From positions 1-64,000 of the forward strand of contig JAAZAA010000254.1 of the NCBI GenBank assembly GCA_012514535.1: a stretch of 64,000 nt of DNA, written 5' to 3'. Made by a program: the position numbers and the translations under genes. The notes below the pieces were generated by a model. It was not told the origin of the DNA and made no database searches. It saw nothing but the letters and a program-made list of their open reading frames with translations. Positions 1 through 7,333 of the stretch are shown here, piece by piece (position 1 is the stretch's first letter; each line of letters begins with the position of its first letter). Origin of the DNA: Myxococcales bacterium. GTDB taxonomy: Bacteria; Myxococcota_A; Polyangia; Polyangiales; Polyangiaceae.

Positions 1-528
1 GACGGCGTCATCTCCTTCAGCAACAAGCCGAGCCCGGGCAGCAAGCGCGTCGTCAAGGAGACGCCGAAGAAGGCCGCCAAGCCGGTGTTGCCGAGCGACA
101 CCTCGTCGGCGCGCGTCCAGCGCTACGACGCCTACATCCGTGAGGCGGCCGCCCTCTACCAGATCCCCGAGGCCCTGATCCGGGCGGTGATCAAGGTGGA
201 GAGCAACTTCGACCCGCGGGCGCTCTCCCCCGCCAACGCCCACGGCCTCATGCAGCTCATCCCTTCGACGGCCGAGCGCATGATGGTGCAGGACATCTAC
301 GATCCCCGACAGAACATCTTCGGGGGCACGCGTTACCTGCGCGTGCTGGCGAACCTCTTCAACGGCGATCTGCAGCTCACCGTCGCCGCCTACAACGCGG
401 GCGAGAACGCCGTCATCCGCCACGGGGGCATCCCGCCCTACGCGGAGACGCAACGCTACGTGGTGAAGGTGCTCGAGTACTACCGCCAGTACCGCGAGCA
501 GGAAGCCCTCGCGGTCGCCTCGCGCTGA
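1..528 (+). CDS. Lytic transglycosylase, SLT domain, 5' end missing
   Basis: The frame is open to the left edge, so the true start lies outside the window; a GTG at 85 is only an internal candidate. The visible part begins DGVISFSNKP, a short motif often found ahead of SLT domains in deltaproteobacteria, followed by a basic linker. It then shows a complete SLT fold: KVESNFDP with the catalytic Glu, NAHGLMQLIPST, the NIFGGTRYLRVL helix and AAYNAGENAV. Such enzymes cleave the MurNAc-GlcNAc bond of peptidoglycan with formation of the anhydro product, in the periplasm. The missing N-terminus presumably carries the signal peptide. Function is secure at family level; the exact Mlt/Slt subclass is not. 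Confidence 0.9.
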   Translation, partial: DGVISFSNKPSPGSKRVVKETPKKAAKPVLPSDTSSARVQRYDAYIREAAALYQIPEALIRAVIKVESNFDPRALSPANAHGLMQLIPSTAERMMVQDIYDPRQNIFGGTRYLRVLANLFNGDLQLTVAAYNAGENAVIRHGGIPPYAETQRYVVKVLEYYRQYREQEALAVASR

Positions 529-617
529 CCCACTCTCCTCGGGCCCCCCTTGGGCCCAGCCGTCGTGCGGCTCTGCCCAGGGCGCCGCCCCACGGCTCCC
601 TCGAGGCCCGGTCGACC

Positions 618-1736
618 TCAGCCCTCCCGCTTGCGGCCCCCTCGGGCGTAGTTCGCCAGGGCCTCCTCCAGCTCCTGCCGCACCCGCTCCACGAGCTCCG
701 GGGGCTCCACCACACGCGCTCGCGGCCCCCACTCGAGCACCCAGCTCGTCACGGGCAAGAGATTGCCCACGGTCATCGTGAGCCGCACGCCGCCGCCCGC
801 GATCGCCGCCAGCTTCTGCGTCGGGTGCACCTTGCGCATGCGCACGTACTCCGCGGCCTTAGCGTCGAAATCCACCACGACCTTGTGCCGCTCCGTGCTC
901 TTGAAGACGCCGAACTCCCCCTGGAAATACTCGTTGATGTCGAACTCCGCCGGGAGCTCGAAATGCTCCGTGTGGTGGAGCTGGGTGTCCCGCATCCGAT
1001 CGAGCACCAAGGTCCGAATCTCGCCGTGCCCCAAGTGATGAGCGACGCAGTAGATCGAGTCCCGGTGGAGCACCATCGCGTAGGGGTGGATCGTGATGCG
1101 CTCCTCCTTCGCCTTGTTGCTGCTCCGGTAGCGCAGGGACAGGGGACGGAGATCCGCGACCGCCTGGAACACGTCGTCCAGCTCCTCCGTCTTCTCCGAG
1201 TAGTTCTTCGGCGCGAAGGGCAAATACAGGAACCGATCCTCGAGGCGCGCGTCCGCCAGCCCGGCGTTGGGACCTCGTCCCGGCTTCCTGGCGAAGGCCA
1301 GGAGCTTCGAGGTCGCCATGTCGATCTCGTCGTAGAGGGCGGAGCCAGCCATGGGCTCGAACAGCCGCCGCGCGGCGAGGATCGCGTAGACCTGGGTCCG
1401 CCGCAGCTCCACCTTGCGGGGTAGCTCGCTCGCCCGGATTTTCCAGAGCAGGGGCCCGCCGCCGCGCACCTCGGTGCTCTCGAGTTCGTACTCCCGCTCC
1501 ACCTCCTTGAGGTAGCGGCGCATGGTGCGCGTCGTGACCCCCAGCCCGTCCGCGAGCTCGTACAACGTGAGCCCCTTGGGATGGCGCATCAGGATCTCCC
1601 GCAATCGATCGAGGCGTCGATGCTGCGTGAAGTTGCCGACGGGGCGTCCGAGGGGTCTAGCGCTGCGGCTCACGGCTCCAGCGGTGTTCTTACCAGATTC
1701 TGCGGCCCGGGATCCGCCGAACGCGCCCGCGGGCAC
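618..1736 (-). CDS. WYL-domain transcriptional regulator with N-terminal HTH
   Basis: The product is about 372 residues from the GTG at 1736; a GTG at 1673 with GGAG just before it would give a protein starting MSRSARPLG and is equally possible. An HTH_11/DeoR-like helix-turn-helix (LTLYELADGLGVTTRTMRRY) is followed by a WYL domain (LRPLSLRYRSSNKAKEERI, IHPYAMVLHRDSIYCVAHH) and a C-terminal WCX-like extension. WYL proteins are usually ligand-sensing transcription regulators, often in DNA-damage or defence settings. Here the neighbours are housekeeping genes, so no defence role is implied. It is divergent from the thymidine phosphorylase gene, with about 70 bases between the two start codons, so it may regulate that gene or itself. 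Confidence 0.85.
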   Translation of the reverse strand: MPAGAFGGSRAAESGKNTAGAVSRSARPLGRPVGNFTQHRRLDRLREILMRHPKGLTLYELADGLGVTTRTMRRYLKEVEREYELESTEVRGGGPLLWKIRASELPRKVELRRTQVYAILAARRLFEPMAGSALYDEIDMATSKLLAFARKPGRGPNAGLADARLEDRFLYLPFAPKNYSEKTEELDDVFQAVADLRPLSLRYRSSNKAKEERITIHPYAMVLHRDSIYCVAHHLGHGEIRTLVLDRMRDTQLHHTEHFELPAEFDINEYFQGEFGVFKSTERHKVVVDFDAKAAEYVRMRKVHPTQKLAAIAGGGVRLTMTVGNLLPVTSWVLEWGPRARVVEPPELVERVRQELEEALANYARGGRKREG

Positions 1737-1805
1737 GGGACGGCGCGCCCGCGGCCGCAGAACGGCTCTTGAAAGCCGCCGGAGCGCGCGCCATCGTCCG
1801 GAGCG

Positions 1806-3266
1806 GTGCTCCCTCGCCGTCCTCCCTCGTCACCGTCCTCGCAGGCCTCACCCCGCGCGAAGAGGCGAGGCGCGCCGACCACGCGCGCGAAAGGGGGCGC
1901 AGCCCGCGCACCGCACACCGCGGCGCCGAGCCCCGTCGAGCTCATCGCCCGCAAGCGCGACGGCGGCACCCACTCCGCCGAGGAGATCCACAGCCTCGTC
2001 GAGCAGCTCGGCGACGGGCGCATGGCGGACTACCAGATGAGCGCCTGGCTCATGGCCGCGTTCCTGCGCGGCCTCGACGCGGGCGAGACCGTTGCCCTGA
2101 CGCGCGCCATGCTCGAGTCCGGGAAGATCCTCCGGCTCCCCAGCGTGACCCGCCCCAAGGTGGACAAGCACTCGACCGGCGGTGTCGGAGACAAGATCAG
2201 CCTGTGCCTGGGCCCCCTCGTGGCGGCCTGCGGCGCCGCCGTCCCGATGATCGCCGGGCGCGGCCTCGGGCACACGGGAGGCACCCTCGACAAGCTGGAG
2301 GCGATCCCGGGCTACGACGTCCACCTCTCCGCCAGCCGCTTCGAGAAGGTGGTCCGCGAGGTGGGGGTCGCGATCATCGGGCAGACCGCCGAGCTCGCCC
2401 CCGCCGATCGCCGCATCTACGCCCTGCGCGACGTCACGGGCACCGTCGCCTGCATCCCCCTCATCGTCGCCAGCATCCTGTCGAAGAAGCTCGCGGAGGG
2501 CATCGACGCGCTGGTGCTCGACGTCAAGGTCGGGCGCGGCGCCTTCATGGCGGACCTGCCCTCCGGGCGCGAGCTGGCCCGCGCCCTCGTGAGCGTCGGC
2601 AAGAGCGCGGGCACGCCGGTGCGCGCCCTGCTCACGGACATGGACGCCCCCCTCGGCCTCACCATCGGCAACGCCCTCGAGCTCCGGGAGGCCATCGACG
2701 TGCTGCGGGACGGCGGCCCCCCGGACGTGCGCGAGCTCACCCTGGCCCTGGGCGAGGAGATGTTGATCGCCGTGGGGCTCGCCTCGCGGCGTCCCGCGGC
2801 GCGTGCACGGCTCCTCGAGGCGTTGCGCAGCGGCGCCGCCTTCGAGCATTTCGAGCGCATGGTCCACCTCCAGGGCGGCGACACGCGCTTCGTGACGGAT
2901 CCGAGGCGTCTCCCCCGGGCGTCCGTGCTCCTCGAGGTGACCGCTCCCCGCGCCGGCCACCTCGTCACCGTCGACGCGCGGATTCTCGGGCACCTCGCCG
3001 TCCGGCTCGGGGCGGGGCGTCACCGAGCCGAGGATCCGGTGGACCCCGCCGTCGGCGTGGAGCTCCTGGCGCGCCGCGGGGATCGGGTCGAGGCGGGACA
3101 ACCCCTCGCTCTGTTGCACGTCCGCCGCGGCAGCTCACGAGCCCACCGCGAGAGCTGGCTCCGCGAAGCGGCTAGCGCGTTCGAGGTGCGCGCGCGGCCC
3201 GCCGCCGCGACGCCCCTCGTCTTGGAGCGGGTCCTGGCGCGGGGTCGCCCCGGCGTCGCTCGGTGA
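1806..3266 (+). CDS. deoA: Thymidine phosphorylase (pyrimidine-nucleoside phosphorylase)
   Basis: It catalyses reversible phosphorolysis of thymidine or other pyrimidine nucleosides in salvage. The signature blocks are clear: ELIARKRDGG at the start of the fold, KHSTGGVGDKIS (phosphate binding), GRGLGHTGGTLDKLE, then DVKVGRGAFM and the C-terminal alpha/beta domain with the GHLVTVDARILG turn. From the GTG at 1806 the product is 486 residues, longer than the usual 430-445. The first 45 or so residues are low-complexity, basic and Ala-rich and do not belong to the fold, so the start is uncertain although no later ATG/GTG precedes the conserved region. It is probably cytoplasmic and is divergent from the WYL regulator. 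Confidence 0.9.
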   Translation: MLPRRPPSSPSSQASPRAKRRGAPTTRAKGGAARAPHTAAPSPVELIARKRDGGTHSAEEIHSLVEQLGDGRMADYQMSAWLMAAFLRGLDAGETVALTRAMLESGKILRLPSVTRPKVDKHSTGGVGDKISLCLGPLVAACGAAVPMIAGRGLGHTGGTLDKLEAIPGYDVHLSASRFEKVVREVGVAIIGQTAELAPADRRIYALRDVTGTVACIPLIVASILSKKLAEGIDALVLDVKVGRGAFMADLPSGRELARALVSVGKSAGTPVRALLTDMDAPLGLTIGNALELREAIDVLRDGGPPDVRELTLALGEEMLIAVGLASRRPAARARLLEALRSGAAFEHFERMVHLQGGDTRFVTDPRRLPRASVLLEVTAPRAGHLVTVDARILGHLAVRLGAGRHRAEDPVDPAVGVELLARRGDRVEAGQPLALLHVRRGSSRAHRESWLREAASAFEVRARPAAATPLVLERVLARGRPGVAR

Positions 3267-3373
3267 CCTTCCAGCGCGTGTGACGTCGATGGGACGGACG
3301 TCGTGATCTCGCCACCGGAACGATGCCCCCGGAGGTGGACTCCGAGTCACCGGCGCAGTACCGAGCGACGAGC

Positions 3374-4996
3374 ATGATTCAGCTCGACTCCGTCTCGAAG
3401 CGACACGGCAGCCAGATCCTGTTCATCGACGCGAGCTTCGCGGTGTTCCGCGGCGAGCGCGTCGGCCTGGTGGGGCCGAACGGCGCGGGCAAGTCCACCA
3501 TCTTCCGGCTCCTCGTGGGGCAGGAACAGCCCGACGCCGGGCAGGTGGCGATCGAGAAGAACACGGCGATCGGCTACTTCGATCAGAACGTCGGCGAGAT
3601 GAGCGGGCGCAGCACCCTGGAGGAGACCATGGCGGGCGCCGGCGAGGTGTCCACCCTGCGCGCGGAGCTCCTCCGCCTCGAGGCGGCCATGGCGGATCCG
3701 GAGCAGTTCGACGAGCTCGACGAGCTCGTCGAGCGCTTCGGCACCGTGCAAGCGCGCTTCGACGAGCTCGACGGCTACGCCCTCGAGGCGCGCGCCCAGG
3801 AGGTCCTCGCGGGGCTCGGCTTCAGCGAGGCGATGGTGGCGGGGGACGTGGGTCAACTGTCGGGCGGCTGGAAGATGCGCGTCGCCCTGGCCCGCGTGCT
3901 GCTGATGAAGCCCGACGTGCTCCTCCTCGACGAGCCGACGAACCACCTCGACATCGAGTCGATCATCTGGCTCGAGGGCTTCCTGAAGAACTTCGCCGGT
4001 GCCCTCGTCCTCACCTCTCACGATCGGGCGTTCCTGAACCGCGTCGTCACGCGGATCGTCGACATCGACGCCGGTGACCTCGTCAGCTACTCCGGGGACT
4101 ACGACTTCTATCAGCAGCAGTGGCAGCTCCGCCGCGAGCAGCAGGCGGCCCAGTTCGCCCGCCAGCAGGCGATGCTCGCCAAGGAGCAGGCCTTCATCGA
4201 TCGCTTCAAGGCCCGCGCGAGCCACGCGGCACAGGTCCAATCCCGAGTGAAGAAGCTCGAGAAGATCGAGAAGATCGATCCGCCGCGGGAGCGAAAGATC
4301 ATCGAGTTCGATTTCAGAGCGCCCCCGCGCTCGGGGGACGACGTCGCGACGGTCGAGGACGTGCACAAAGCCTACGGCGAGAAGGTCATCTACGACGGCC
4401 TGAACCTCTTGATCCGCCGCCAGGAGCGCTGGTGCGTGATGGGCGTGAACGGCGCCGGCAAGACGACCCTGCTCAAGCTGGTCGCGGGCGCCTCCCAGCC
4501 CGACCGCGGCAGCGTGCGCATCGGCGCCAGCGTGAAGCTGGGGTACTTCGCCCAGCACACCATGGAGCTCCTCGATCCCGAGCGCACCGTCCTCGAGACC
4601 CTGCAGCACGAGTATCCCCTCGCCGGCCTGGGCGTGCTCCGGACCCTGCTCGGCGCCTTCGGCTTCCCCGGCGACTCGGTGGAGAAGCGCTGCGCGGTCC
4701 TGTCCGGCGGCGAGAAGGCGCGGCTCGTGCTCGCCATCATGCTCTTCGATCCCCCGAACTTCCTCGTCCTCGACGAACCGACGAACCACCTCGACATCGA
4801 CACCAAGGAGATGCTCGTACGAGCGCTCCACAAGTTCGAGGGGACCTTGCTGTTCGTCTCCCATGACCGCACGTTCTTGAGCGCCCTGTCCAACCGCGTG
4901 CTCGAGCTGACCGCCGCCGGGCCGCGCGTCTACGACGGCGGCTACGACGAGTACGTCGCCGCCAGCGGCCAGGAGGCTCCGGGCCTCCGCCACTGA
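3374..4996 (+). CDS. ABC-F family ATPase (EttA/Uup-like)
   Basis: Two ABC nucleotide-binding domains lie in one chain with no membrane segment, the hallmark of ABC-F proteins that act on ribosomes. NBD1 has Walker A GPNGAGKST, signature LSGGWKMRVALARVLL and Walker B LLLLDEPTNHLD. The inter-domain linker is charged and helical (the QQWQLRREQQAAQFARQQA region). NBD2 has GVNGAGKTT, LSGGEKARLVLAIMLF and FLVLDEPTNHLD. I chose the ATG at 3374 because MIQLDSVSKRHG is the usual N-terminus; an ATG at 3323 would add 17 unrelated residues. Which ABC-F subgroup (Uup, YbiT or EttA) it is cannot be decided by eye. Resistance-type ABC-F is unlikely, as there is no leader peptide or antibiotic context. Confidence 0.9.
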   Translation: MIQLDSVSKRHGSQILFIDASFAVFRGERVGLVGPNGAGKSTIFRLLVGQEQPDAGQVAIEKNTAIGYFDQNVGEMSGRSTLEETMAGAGEVSTLRAELLRLEAAMADPEQFDELDELVERFGTVQARFDELDGYALEARAQEVLAGLGFSEAMVAGDVGQLSGGWKMRVALARVLLMKPDVLLLDEPTNHLDIESIIWLEGFLKNFAGALVLTSHDRAFLNRVVTRIVDIDAGDLVSYSGDYDFYQQQWQLRREQQAAQFARQQAMLAKEQAFIDRFKARASHAAQVQSRVKKLEKIEKIDPPRERKIIEFDFRAPPRSGDDVATVEDVHKAYGEKVIYDGLNLLIRRQERWCVMGVNGAGKTTLLKLVAGASQPDRGSVRIGASVKLGYFAQHTMELLDPERTVLETLQHEYPLAGLGVLRTLLGAFGFPGDSVEKRCAVLSGGEKARLVLAIMLFDPPNFLVLDEPTNHLDIDTKEMLVRALHKFEGTLLFVSHDRTFLSALSNRVLELTAAGPRVYDGGYDEYVAASGQEAPGLRH

Positions 4997-5050
4997 ACGG
5001 GCGACGCGCGCTCCCCTCATTCCCTCGAGCTCTGGCGTCCGCACCGCGCA

Positions 5051-5119
5051 CCGCGCTCGGCCCACCGCGCACCGCGCACCGCGCTCGGCCCACCGCGCAC
5101 CGCGCTCGGCCCACCGCGC
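5051..5119. repeat. Tandem repeat, three 20-base copies after the ABC-F gene
   Basis: The 20-base unit CCGCGCTCGGCCCACCGCGC occurs at 5051-5070, 5079-5098 and 5100-5119, starting about 55 bases after the ABC-F stop. The copies are identical but unevenly spaced (28 then 21 bases). No coding frame through it resembles a protein. Confidence 0.85.
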
Positions 5120-5133
5120 GTCCTGGCCCCCGC

Positions 5134-5161
5134 TTGCCTCACGAGCGCTTCGTTTCTAAAT
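5134..5161 (+). promoter_or_regulatory. Possible promoter of the phosphofructokinase gene
   Basis: TTGCCT (5134-5139) and CTAAAT (5156-5161) are separated by 16 bases, in the only AT-rich patch of this gap. The start codon at 5169 follows almost at once, so the transcript would be nearly leaderless. The hexamers are a partial match only, hence low confidence. Confidence 0.3.
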
Positions 5162-5168
5162 CTCGGAA

Positions 5169-6533
5169 ATGAGTGACGGAGCGGTACGCGACGACCCGGA
5201 GCGCTTCGACTTCACCGTCGAGACGTTGGGGGAGTGCACGGTGGACAGCCCCCTGCGCCGGCGTACCTTCATCGGGCCCGACGAGCGCGTGATCGTCCCC
5301 TCGGATCTGGCGACCGTCGAGCACTGCGTCCAGAACGGCCTCCCGATCCCGACGATGGAGCGCGCCGGACCCCGGGAGAAGATCTTCCACCCGCCGTTCA
5401 TGACCCGCGCGGCGATCGTCACCTGCGGCGGGCTCTGCCCGGGGCTGAACTCCGTGATCAAGGGCCTCGTCGAGACGCTGTACCAGGAGTACGGGGTCAC
5501 GGAGGTCTACGGCATCCCCTACGGGTACCGCGGGCTCGACGCCGCGAACGGGCACCGCCCCGTGGTGCTGGGACCCGACGTGGTCGACACCATCCACCTC
5601 CAGGGCGGCTCGATCCTCGGCTCCTCCCGGGGCGCCCAGGATCCGGACCGGATGGTGCAGACCCTGGTCAATCTACGCTGCAACGTGCTCTTCACCGTGG
5701 GCGGTGACGGCACCCTCCGCGGCGCCGCGAAGATCGTCGAGGCCATCAAGCGCCGGCGCCTGGCCATCTCGGTCGTGGGCATCCCCAAGACGATCGACAA
5801 CGACATTCATTTCGTCGGCAGCACCTTCGGCTTCGAGACGGCCGTCTATCACAGCACGCCCGTCATCACCTCGGCGCACGTCGAGGCGAAGAGCGTCCCG
5901 CGGGGGATCGGCCTCGTGCAGCTCATGGGGCGCGACTCCGGGTTCATCGCCGCCTACGCGTCGTTGGCCAACCCGGTGGTGAACATCTGCCTGATCCCCG
6001 AGGTGGAGCTGTGCCTGGAGGGGGAGCACGGCTTGCTCCGGGCCCTCGAGCGGCGCTTCGAGAAGAAGAACCACGCGCTCATCGTCGTCGCCGAGGGCGC
6101 GGGGCAGCACCTCTTCGCCGATCAGCCCCCCCGCTACGACGCCTCGGGCAACCTCCTGAAGCACGACATCGGTCCCTACCTGAACCAGCGCATCACCGAG
6201 CACTTCCGCGAGCTGGGGCAGCCGGTCTCGATGAAGTACTTCGATCCGAGCTACCTCATCCGGAGCGTGCCCGCCTCGGGCACCGATCAGATCCTGTGTC
6301 ATCGCCTGGCGGAGGCCGCCGTCCACGCGGCCATGGCGGGCCGGACCAACGTCGTCGTGGGCTCCTGGAACCGCCATTTCGTCAACGTGCCCATCTCCGT
6401 GGCGACCTACGAGCGCCAGAAGGTGGACGTCCAGGGGGCCCTGTGGCGCTCGGTGCTCGCCAGCACCCGCCAGGAGAAATGGTTCGGGGTCGAGGACCAC
6501 GACGCGCCCCAGGGCATGCCCGCCCCCTGCTGA
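5169..6533 (+). CDS. pfkA: 6-phosphofructokinase, long bacterial form
   Basis: It phosphorylates fructose 6-phosphate at C1, the committed step of glycolysis. The 454-residue chain has an N-terminal extension of about 80 residues, as in the TP0108-type/plant-type group, before the core begins with AAIVTCGGLCPGLNSVIKG. Key sites are GYRGL, the GGSILGSSRG loop, GGDGT (178-182), PKTIDND (206-212) and TFGFETAV. The residue matching E. coli Gly104 is Gly181, which favours ATP over pyrophosphate as donor. The position matching Gly124 is Lys207, as in pyrophosphate-dependent and plant ATP enzymes. The likely donor is therefore ATP, but this should be tested. It stands alone, with the zinc-finger histone gene 55 bases downstream. 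Confidence 0.88.
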   Translation: MSDGAVRDDPERFDFTVETLGECTVDSPLRRRTFIGPDERVIVPSDLATVEHCVQNGLPIPTMERAGPREKIFHPPFMTRAAIVTCGGLCPGLNSVIKGLVETLYQEYGVTEVYGIPYGYRGLDAANGHRPVVLGPDVVDTIHLQGGSILGSSRGAQDPDRMVQTLVNLRCNVLFTVGGDGTLRGAAKIVEAIKRRRLAISVVGIPKTIDNDIHFVGSTFGFETAVYHSTPVITSAHVEAKSVPRGIGLVQLMGRDSGFIAAYASLANPVVNICLIPEVELCLEGEHGLLRALERRFEKKNHALIVVAEGAGQHLFADQPPRYDASGNLLKHDIGPYLNQRITEHFRELGQPVSMKYFDPSYLIRSVPASGTDQILCHRLAEAAVHAAMAGRTNVVVGSWNRHFVNVPISVATYERQKVDVQGALWRSVLASTRQEKWFGVEDHDAPQGMPAPC

Positions 6534-6588
6534 TACTGCTGACCGTCCGCTCTTGCCGCCCGCGGGCCGCGCTGACACAAACCGGGTC

Positions 6589-7206
6589 ATGAGCGAGCCG
6601 TCGCACTTCCGCCTCTGCACGACCTGCAAGACGCCCATCCCCTTCTCGGCGAAGTACTATGCGTGCAGCGTCTCGACCTGCAACCGCAGGGCGACGGCGA
6701 TGTATTTCTGCTCGGTGCCCTGCTGGGACGCCCACGTCCCGGAGGCACGCCACCGCGACGCCTGGGCGGAGGTCGAGACCGCGCCGAGCCGCGAGGAGTG
6801 GCTCCGGGAACGGGCGAAGAGCGCCGAGTCGGCGTCGTCCCCCGAGCGCACGCCTTCCCCGCGGAGCGCCGAAGCGCCTCGCGGCGGTGAGCCGGTCCGC
6901 CGCATCGTGTCGGGACACCAGCCGAGCGCCCCGCGCGCTGGTCTCGCTCAGGGGAGCGCGGGGGATGAGGACGCCGACGACGCGGCGCTGCCCCGCGACG
7001 TGCTCGTGGTCGTCTCCAAGCTCAAGGCCTACGTGCGCGCGCGGAGCTCCATGAACACCTCCGACGGCGTCGTCGAGGTGCTCTCGGATCACCTGCGCAC
7101 CCTCTGCAAGGCGGCGATCCGCAGCGCCGCCGCGAACTCCCGCAAGACGGTGCTCGCCCGCGACTTCGAGGCGGTCCTGCAGGGGCGCGCCGCCGCGGAC
7201 GAGTGA
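6589..7206 (+). CDS. Zinc-finger plus histone-fold protein (bacterial ZZ-type histone)
   Basis: The protein has 205 residues from the ATG at 6589 (MSEPSHFRL); an in-frame start at 6553 would add 12 residues. Residues 10-49 hold a cysteine-rich module with C10, C13, C26, C31, C41, C45 and H49, able to form a cross-braced two-zinc finger. A disordered Ser/Pro/Glu-rich linker follows (about 65-130). Residues 135-198 form a histone fold: a first helix (DVLVVVSKLKAYVRARSSM), a long central helix, then the loop RKTVLARDF and a last short helix. The RKTVLARDF loop matches the RKTIKAEDI loop of archaeal histones closely. It is known that some Myxococcota carry histones with an N-terminal ZZ-like zinc finger; this fits. 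DNA or chromatin binding is inferred. It is convergent with metG. Confidence 0.8.
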   Translation: MSEPSHFRLCTTCKTPIPFSAKYYACSVSTCNRRATAMYFCSVPCWDAHVPEARHRDAWAEVETAPSREEWLRERAKSAESASSPERTPSPRSAEAPRGGEPVRRIVSGHQPSAPRAGLAQGSAGDEDADDAALPRDVLVVVSKLKAYVRARSSMNTSDGVVEVLSDHLRTLCKAAIRSAAANSRKTVLARDFEAVLQGRAAADE

Positions 7207-7290
7207 GCCCTTTGTCGCCGCAGGCCACGCGGGGCTCCCTGGGCCCCTGAAGCGGCGGAGCTCTCGAAGGAGGGCTCCTCGAGGCCCCCT

Positions 7291-7333
7291 GTGGACCCGG
7301 GCCGTCAGTGGACCCGGGCCGTCAGTGGACCCG
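7291..7333. repeat. 17-base tandem repeat spanning the metG stop codon
   Basis: The unit GTGGACCCGGGCCGTCA occurs at 7291-7307 and 7308-7324, with a partial third copy at 7325-7333 that is the 3' end of metG. The metG stop (TCA on this strand, 7322-7324) sits at the end of the second copy, so the last metG codons and the stop have been duplicated outward. Confidence 0.85.

Noticed and set aside
618-3266. A defence island around the WYL regulator
   Set aside because: The neighbours are thymidine phosphorylase and an ABC-F protein; no nuclease, methylase or other defence gene is present.
7207-7290. Terminator between the histone-like gene and metG
   Set aside because: Only a five-pair stem (GGGGC/GCCCC near 7231-7247) is seen, too weak to call.
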